The notes under the pieces are model-generated. The model did no database searches. It was not told the origin of the DNA and saw nothing but the letters and a program-made list of their open reading frames with translations. 18,528 nt of DNA from JBBRHH01 sp038222915 (GTDB taxonomy: Bacteria; Planctomycetota; Phycisphaerae; Tepidisphaerales; Tepidisphaeraceae). How positions within the stretch are numbered: the first letter of the stretch is position 1; every line of letters begins with the position of its first letter. The position numbers and the translations under genes are program-made. Shown piece after piece: positions 14,282 through 18,528 of the stretch. Location: contig JBBRHH010000044.1 of assembly GCA_038222915.1 (NCBI GenBank), forward strand, positions 1-18,528, in the 5' to 3' direction.

Positions 14282-16507
14282 ATGAGCAAGGCTATTTCCA
14301 AGGTCCGTCCGTGCGCGTTGATCGAATTTCTCGAACTGCGCCGCCTCCTCAGTTCCGGATCCCTCGATCCCAACTTCGGCGGAACTGGAGTCGTCGACAT
14401 CCCCGAAACCAACGGCCTCTCCTTCAACGCCACGGCCACCGCCGTGCAGTCCGACGGAAAGATCGTCATCGCCGGCACCACCTCCGACCATCGCGTCGCC
14501 GTCGCCCGCTTCAACGTCAACGGAACCCTCGACGCCACCTTCGGTACCGGCGGCGAATCGCTATTCCACTTCGCCAACCACCACGACGTCGGTAAATCCG
14601 TCGCGATCCAGTCCGACGGGAAAATCCTCGTCGCTGGCGCTGACAACGCCAACGACGGTGGCGCCCTCGACTCGCCTGTTAGCAGTTCGCAGCTTGCCGT
14701 GGCGCGCCTCACGGCGTCGGGCGCACTCGATTCCACTTTCGGCGATGCCGGCGTGTTCACGATCAACATCAACAACTTTTTAAGCCAGAACCAGCCCGCC
14801 CTCGCCAACAATGTCATTGTTACTCCCCAGGGAGGTGTTCTGCTGACCGGCACGCTACTGCCCGACAGTATAACAAGCGATCATTTTAGCACCGATTTCA
14901 TCTCCCTCCTTTTAGATTCCAGCGGCAAGCTCAATCAAACGTATGGGACAAAGGGTATCGAGCAACTGGACCTGAGCGGAAGCGACGCAAATCTGGACGA
15001 TGACGCCTTCGCTTCCGCACTGGACCTCAGCGGCACCGCGCAATCAAATCCGAACTACGGGAAATTGGTGATCGTCGGCGACAACAACACAGGAGCAGTC
15101 CAGAAAATCGCCATTGCCCGCCTGAACCTCAACGGCACCCCAGACACCACCTTCCGCCACGACGGGACGTTCATCACGGCATTCCGATCCGGCTTCAAGC
15201 ACTCAATCGCCCGCAGCGTGGTCATCACCCCGGACGATGACATCGTCGTCGCCGGTCAAGTCTCCGTCGGCTCAGGAGCACCAGACTTTGGACTGATGGC
15301 GTTCAAGAGCGACGGCACACTCGACACAAATTTCGGCTTCTCCGGCACCATAGACACAGACTTCGGCCAAAAGAGCGACTCGGCCGCGTCCATCGTCATC
15401 GGACAAACCAGCGACTTCATCGTCGGCGGCACTTCTGGTGGCAAGCTCGCCATCGCCGCGTATACGCCCGCCGGCAAGCTTGACACGCACTTCGGCAACG
15501 CGGGCAAAGTAACCTCTACAGAACCAGCCATCCGGCAACTCGTAACGGGGCTCGCCGGTACGTTGGTGACGACAAGCGCCATCAACTCCACCACCGAACG
15601 CTTCTTCGACGTCGAGCCGCTGGATGCAATCGGATCGCTCAACAGCAGCGCATCGGAGCAGGGAACCACCACCGCGACATTCCTCGTCACGCAAAGCATG
15701 ACACTGGACTACGACCGGAAGATTTACCTGCACATCGGCGGATCAGCGATCGCCCCGTCGGTCGCAACGATTAAGTTGAAAACCGCCGATTACACATTGA
15801 ACGGCGTCGTGCTGACCCTGAAGATTGGTTCAACGCCCTACGTCCTCATTCCCGCCCATCAGTCGTCCGCCCTCGTCACCCTGACCCCAATCGACGACAC
15901 GCGCGTCGAAGGAGACGAGACCGCCATTTTCTCCATCGTCCCCAATGCTGCTTACGACATCGATCCGAACGAGGCGAGCACCACACTCACCATTCACGAC
16001 AACGATGGACCAGTGACAACCGCCTGCGACGCCACGGCCGATACCTACGTCCGCGATGGCTCAAACGCCACCGTCAATTTTGGCACCACCCAGGCACTCG
16101 ACGTGAAGAAGGGCGCGACCGGTCAAAACCGGCAGGCCTACGTGAAGTTCGACCTCTCCACCCTGACCAGCGTGACATCAGTTGTTCTCCAACTGAATGG
16201 CGAGCTCAAAAATACCGGCTCCAATATCGCGACACAGGTTTTTGGCGTCAGCGACAACTCATGGAAGGAAACCGGCATCACATTCAAAAAGAAACGCGCC
16301 CCCGCGGGCGGCGCACTGGGAACAATCGTCGTCGCCGACCAGACATTGCAACTCTACACCCTCGACGTAACCGCCTACGTCAAAGCCCAGCTAGCGGCCG
16401 GAAAAAAGATCGTGAGTTTCCTGCTCCAGACCTCAGTCTCCCCCGCGCCGATGGTCGCCTTCAGCTCCCGCGAGTCCGGCTCCGGCCCTCAGTTGCTCGT
16501 AACGTGA
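14282..16507 (+). CDS. Surface protein with delta-60 repeats, a Calx-beta domain and a DNRLRE-like domain
   Basis: A 741-residue probable cell-surface or secreted protein. The N-terminus MSKAISKVRPCALIEFLELR ends in a degenerate LEPR-XLL motif (LELRRLLSSG), as in the protease gene. Seven delta-60 repeats follow, with LDxxFG-type signatures at about residues 28, 83, 149, 217, 287, 347 and 400 (SLDPNFGGTG, TLDATFGTGG, ALDSTFGDAG and relatives), each followed by a strand like VQSDGKIVIAGT. They probably form a beta propeller. Residues about 455-575 are Calx-beta-like, ending ALVTLTPIDDTRVEGDETAI and TLTIHDNDG, and usually bind calcium. Residues about 580-741 match the DNRLRE/CBM96-type domain (ATADTYVRDGSNATVNFGTT, then RQAYVKFDLSTL). 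No catalytic domain is visible; adhesion or matrix binding is inferred. The gene is divergent from the broken methyltransferase and convergent with the gene ending at 16581. Confidence 0.88.
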   Translation: MSKAISKVRPCALIEFLELRRLLSSGSLDPNFGGTGVVDIPETNGLSFNATATAVQSDGKIVIAGTTSDHRVAVARFNVNGTLDATFGTGGESLFHFANHHDVGKSVAIQSDGKILVAGADNANDGGALDSPVSSSQLAVARLTASGALDSTFGDAGVFTININNFLSQNQPALANNVIVTPQGGVLLTGTLLPDSITSDHFSTDFISLLLDSSGKLNQTYGTKGIEQLDLSGSDANLDDDAFASALDLSGTAQSNPNYGKLVIVGDNNTGAVQKIAIARLNLNGTPDTTFRHDGTFITAFRSGFKHSIARSVVITPDDDIVVAGQVSVGSGAPDFGLMAFKSDGTLDTNFGFSGTIDTDFGQKSDSAASIVIGQTSDFIVGGTSGGKLAIAAYTPAGKLDTHFGNAGKVTSTEPAIRQLVTGLAGTLVTTSAINSTTERFFDVEPLDAIGSLNSSASEQGTTTATFLVTQSMTLDYDRKIYLHIGGSAIAPSVATIKLKTADYTLNGVVLTLKIGSTPYVLIPAHQSSALVTLTPIDDTRVEGDETAIFSIVPNAAYDIDPNEASTTLTIHDNDGPVTTACDATADTYVRDGSNATVNFGTTQALDVKKGATGQNRQAYVKFDLSTLTSVTSVVLQLNGELKNTGSNIATQVFGVSDNSWKETGITFKKKRAPAGGALGTIVVADQTLQLYTLDVTAYVKAQLAAGKKIVSFLLQTSVSPAPMVAFSSRESGSGPQLLVT

Positions 16508-16580
16508 TCGGCCCCGTTCATCATTCAGACATGAGCCCCGGACGACGCGCATCGCCGTTCGGCGCGAATCTGCCACCGCT

Positions 16581-17990
16581 TCACTTCTTCTCCAACCCAA
16601 TCTCCTTCGCCACCAGCCCCGTCTCAAACCCCGAAACCTCAAACGTCTCCCCACTCTCCACCTTCACCGCATACTTCCCGCCCAGGTAGACCCCGGCGAG
16701 CATCCCATTTGCCTTCTCCCACTTCAAATCCGATTTCGGCGGCTTATCCCCACCGCACGCGATCCCATACAGCATGCCCCCCTTCGTCACAGTCACCTTG
16801 TACGAAGGCGTCGACTGCCACGGAACCACGAGATACTGCGCCCTTACCAGGTCCTCATCCACCGCATCAAACACCGGCCGATATCCTCCCGACAACCGCT
16901 CGCTCCCGGGCGCTAGTTTCCGCACCAGCACCGGCAGGCTCGGCGTCACCACAATCTCGCACAACTCCACAACATCCCCCGCCGCGTACTTCGCAATCCG
17001 CTGCTCGGCCTTCGCCTTGGGCAGCCCCTTCAGATTCGGCAGCGCCGCCGCATACAACGCAATCGCGTGCTCGTGAATCCGCTCCTGCGCAAATCCTTTT
17101 TCCTTGTCCCCAACATCCCACCATCCATCCGCCACAGCCATCTGCTCATCCCCCGCCAGATCGCCCGCAACCTCCTTGCTCGCAAGCGCCTTCAGCCCCG
17201 CATCGCCACCCGCCGCCAACCGTGGCAACCCCTCCTTCCAATCCCCTTTCGCAAAACAATAAAATCGCCCCACCTGAAGACTCGCCGCCGGATCATCAGG
17301 TTTCGCCGCCAGACTCGCCATCGCGCCCTTGATCGAAGAACTGGCGGCCTCCACCTCGTTCATTTGTCTTTGCCGCAACAATAGTCTGTTGGTCAATCGA
17401 GCCGCCCGATTTTTCCGCGCCACATTCAGCGCGATCTCCCCCGCCCGTCTCGCCATATCAAATCGGTCATTCAACATCTGAAGCTGGGCCCAGCGGTTCA
17501 GCCCCTCCACGAAGGGCTTGCAATCCAACGGATCGTTGTCCGCCGCCGCCAGCGTATTGAATAGCTCCACCTTCATCGCCGGATAATTGATCTCATACCC
17601 TTTGCCCATCTCGTCCACGCACTTGAAGGCGATCGACGGATCCTCCGAGTTGATCCCCATCTCCTTCGCCTCGGCCAGCAAAACAAATTTTCCCACCGCG
17701 TCATTCGCCGTCCCCTGCGCCACCGTCAACAAGTCCTTCGCCAGCTCCGCTTTTTGCCCACGCGACTTCGCCTGCGCAATCTGATCTTTATACAGACGCG
17801 TCCGGACAAGCGTCCGCTTCTCCGCCTGCGCAGCCGCCGCGGGAACCGCCAGTCGCGCCGGGTCAGCATCCGCCTGCCCCTTCGGCGCGGCCGGCGTCCA
17901 GTCATCCTCAAAAATACCCTTCGGAATCTCCCCAAGACCGCAACACTGCAGCCCAAGCACAACCACCAACCCCATTAAACAACGCGTCAT
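16581..17990 (-). CDS. Exported planctomycete-type helical-repeat protein of unknown function
   Basis: A 469-residue protein starting MTRCLMGLVVVLGLQCCGLG, a signal peptide; the Cys pair is not a canonical lipobox, but a lipoprotein is possible. A GGGGAAG ribosome-binding site precedes the ATG at 17990, so the longer frame to 18092 is not used. After an Ala/Pro-rich stretch comes a helical TPR-like region at about 60-250 (AKSRGQKAELAKDLLTVAQG, YVLLAEA-like KFVLLAEAKEMGINSEDPSI, FDMARRAGEIALNVARKNRA). Then comes GDWKEGLPRLAAGGDAGLKA and ADGWWDVGDKEKG. I recall this GDW..GLP.LA...D..LK and ADGWWD series as a region common in planctomycete multidomain proteins, often beside unrelated effector domains. 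The last 120 residues look beta-rich and are not recognised. The role is unknown; envelope or periplasmic protein binding is the most one can infer. Confidence 0.7.
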   Translation of the reverse strand: MTRCLMGLVVVLGLQCCGLGEIPKGIFEDDWTPAAPKGQADADPARLAVPAAAAQAEKRTLVRTRLYKDQIAQAKSRGQKAELAKDLLTVAQGTANDAVGKFVLLAEAKEMGINSEDPSIAFKCVDEMGKGYEINYPAMKVELFNTLAAADNDPLDCKPFVEGLNRWAQLQMLNDRFDMARRAGEIALNVARKNRAARLTNRLLLRQRQMNEVEAASSSIKGAMASLAAKPDDPAASLQVGRFYCFAKGDWKEGLPRLAAGGDAGLKALASKEVAGDLAGDEQMAVADGWWDVGDKEKGFAQERIHEHAIALYAAALPNLKGLPKAKAEQRIAKYAAGDVVELCEIVVTPSLPVLVRKLAPGSERLSGGYRPVFDAVDEDLVRAQYLVVPWQSTPSYKVTVTKGGMLYGIACGGDKPPKSDLKWEKANGMLAGVYLGGKYAVKVESGETFEVSGFETGLVAKEIGLEKK

Positions 17991-18100
17991 AGACTTCCCC
18001 GAAATGAATGTCGCCCAAAGTGTACCACAGCAAACATCGGGCGAAAGGACGACAGCAACAGCATCCTGCTGGCTGCAAAGGCCACTTCCCAAACCTCAAG

Positions 18101-18128
18101 TTTCAAGTCGCCAGTTTCCAGCTACAAT
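18101..18128 (+). promoter_or_regulatory. Weak promoter candidate for the HEAT-repeat gene
   Basis: TTTCAA (18101-18106), a 16-bp spacer and TACAAT (18123-18128) lie about 45 bp upstream of the ATG at 18171, in the 180-bp gap between divergent genes. The -10 box is close to consensus (five of six); the -35 box is poor (three of six). Confidence 0.3.
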
Positions 18129-18170
18129 ATCTCTATCATCCGCACAACCGCACCAAAAGCAGGTGACACC

Positions 18171-18528
18171 ATGCCGTCCAAAAATTTCCTCCTCAGGATC
18201 TCTCAGCAGGCAGCCCTCGCCGCCGCTCTCTCCACCCCCCTCCTCGCGGCCACCACCCAACCCTCCCCCACCACCGCTCCTTCAACCGACGACATCGTCC
18301 GCCTCACCCACGACCTCTCCAGCGACGAATGGTCCGTCCGACAGGCCGCCACCGATCAACTCATCCGCTTCGGCGAAGACGCCAGCCCCGCCCTCCTCCG
18401 TGTCCTCAAAGAATCCAAAGACGAAGAATCCCGCACCCGCGCCGAAAACGCCCTCCGCCAGATCGACGACAATCGCATCGTCGGTCCCACCTTCGTCACC
18501 CTCCACTACAAAAATGCCTCCCCCCAGA
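18171..18528 (+). CDS. Exported HEAT-repeat protein (N-terminal part)
   Basis: An open frame of 119 codons from the ATG at 18171 runs off the right edge. AGGTGA 5 nt upstream is a good ribosome-binding site. The N-terminus MPSKNFLLRISQQAALAAAL (with STPLLAA following) is a signal peptide with probable cleavage near residue 27. A Pro/Thr-rich spacer is followed by a HEAT-type helical pair: DDIVRLTHDLSSDEWSVRQA, then LIRFGEDASPALLRVLKES, then ESRTRAENALRQIDDNRIV. The fragment ends in GPTFVTLHYKNASPQ. The VTLHYKNAS wording resembles the first strand of small STN-like domains that follow such helical repeats in planctomycete proteins, but the rest lies outside the window. Codon third positions are strongly C-rich, as in the plus-strand gene at 9766. 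The function is unknown. Confidence 0.75.
   Translation, partial: MPSKNFLLRISQQAALAAALSTPLLAATTQPSPTTAPSTDDIVRLTHDLSSDEWSVRQAATDQLIRFGEDASPALLRVLKESKDEESRTRAENALRQIDDNRIVGPTFVTLHYKNASPQ

Noticed and set aside
16553..16564. Small hairpin CGCC-GTTC-GGCG between two convergent genes
   Set aside because: A 4-bp stem without a following T-run is too weak to call a terminator.
3107..18528. The exported proteins as one dedicated new system
   Set aside because: Genes face both directions, have separate promoters and large gaps, and share no motif beyond export signals and a degenerate LEPR-XLL start in two of them.

Overview
The window looks like chromosomal DNA of a planctomycete, most likely class Phycisphaerae. 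This rests on degenerate LEPR-XLL-like N-termini on two surface proteins, a helical repeat region (16581-17990) that I recall as widespread in planctomycete proteins, an FHA domain fused to a Tad ATPase, and very large secreted multidomain proteins in GC-rich DNA. The taxonomic call is inference. No RNA gene, CRISPR array, insertion sequence or phage gene was recognised.

Layout. Positions 1-2960 (minus strand) hold part of a Tad/Flp pilus operon, transcribed cpaB, then FHA-cpaF, then tadB, which runs off the left edge. The last two overlap by ATGA. No secretin (cpaC) or cpaE gene lies between cpaB and cpaF. A hairpin-forming element (2996-3057) separates this operon from two further minus-strand genes: an exported transglutaminase-like protein (3107-5086) and a 1233-residue subtilisin-like protease with five CBM6-like modules on proline-rich linkers (5189-8890). 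A 78-residue unknown protein follows (9223-9459). On the plus strand lies a 1178-residue exported protein resembling a glycoside hydrolase (9766-13302), whose stop codon is 7 bp from that of a convergent, frameshifted methyltransferase gene (13310-14105, minus). Divergent from the latter is a delta-60 repeat / Calx-beta / DNRLRE-like surface protein (14282-16507, plus). The right end holds an exported planctomycete-type helical-repeat protein (16581-17990, minus) and, divergent from it, the start of an exported HEAT-repeat protein (18171 to the edge).

How the genes work together. Only the Tad genes form a recognisable pathway: pilus assembly motor, inner-membrane platform and periplasmic assembly factor. 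Most other products carry export signals or surface-protein architecture and look like envelope or extracellular proteins handling protein and polysaccharide. I found no firm evidence that they form one system.

Composition. The plus strand is strongly C-rich and G-poor over most of the window, whichever strand is coding. The skew disappears in the methyltransferase region (about 13303-14280), which also holds the only disrupted gene, so this piece may be a later arrival.

Nothing here is clearly a new biological system. The most interesting items are the FHA-CpaF fusion in an operon lacking adjacent cpaC and cpaE, the five-module protease whose last module has lost its EAEN signature, the hydrolase-like protein ending in what looks like an incomplete propeller, and the skew-free island with the broken methyltransferase.
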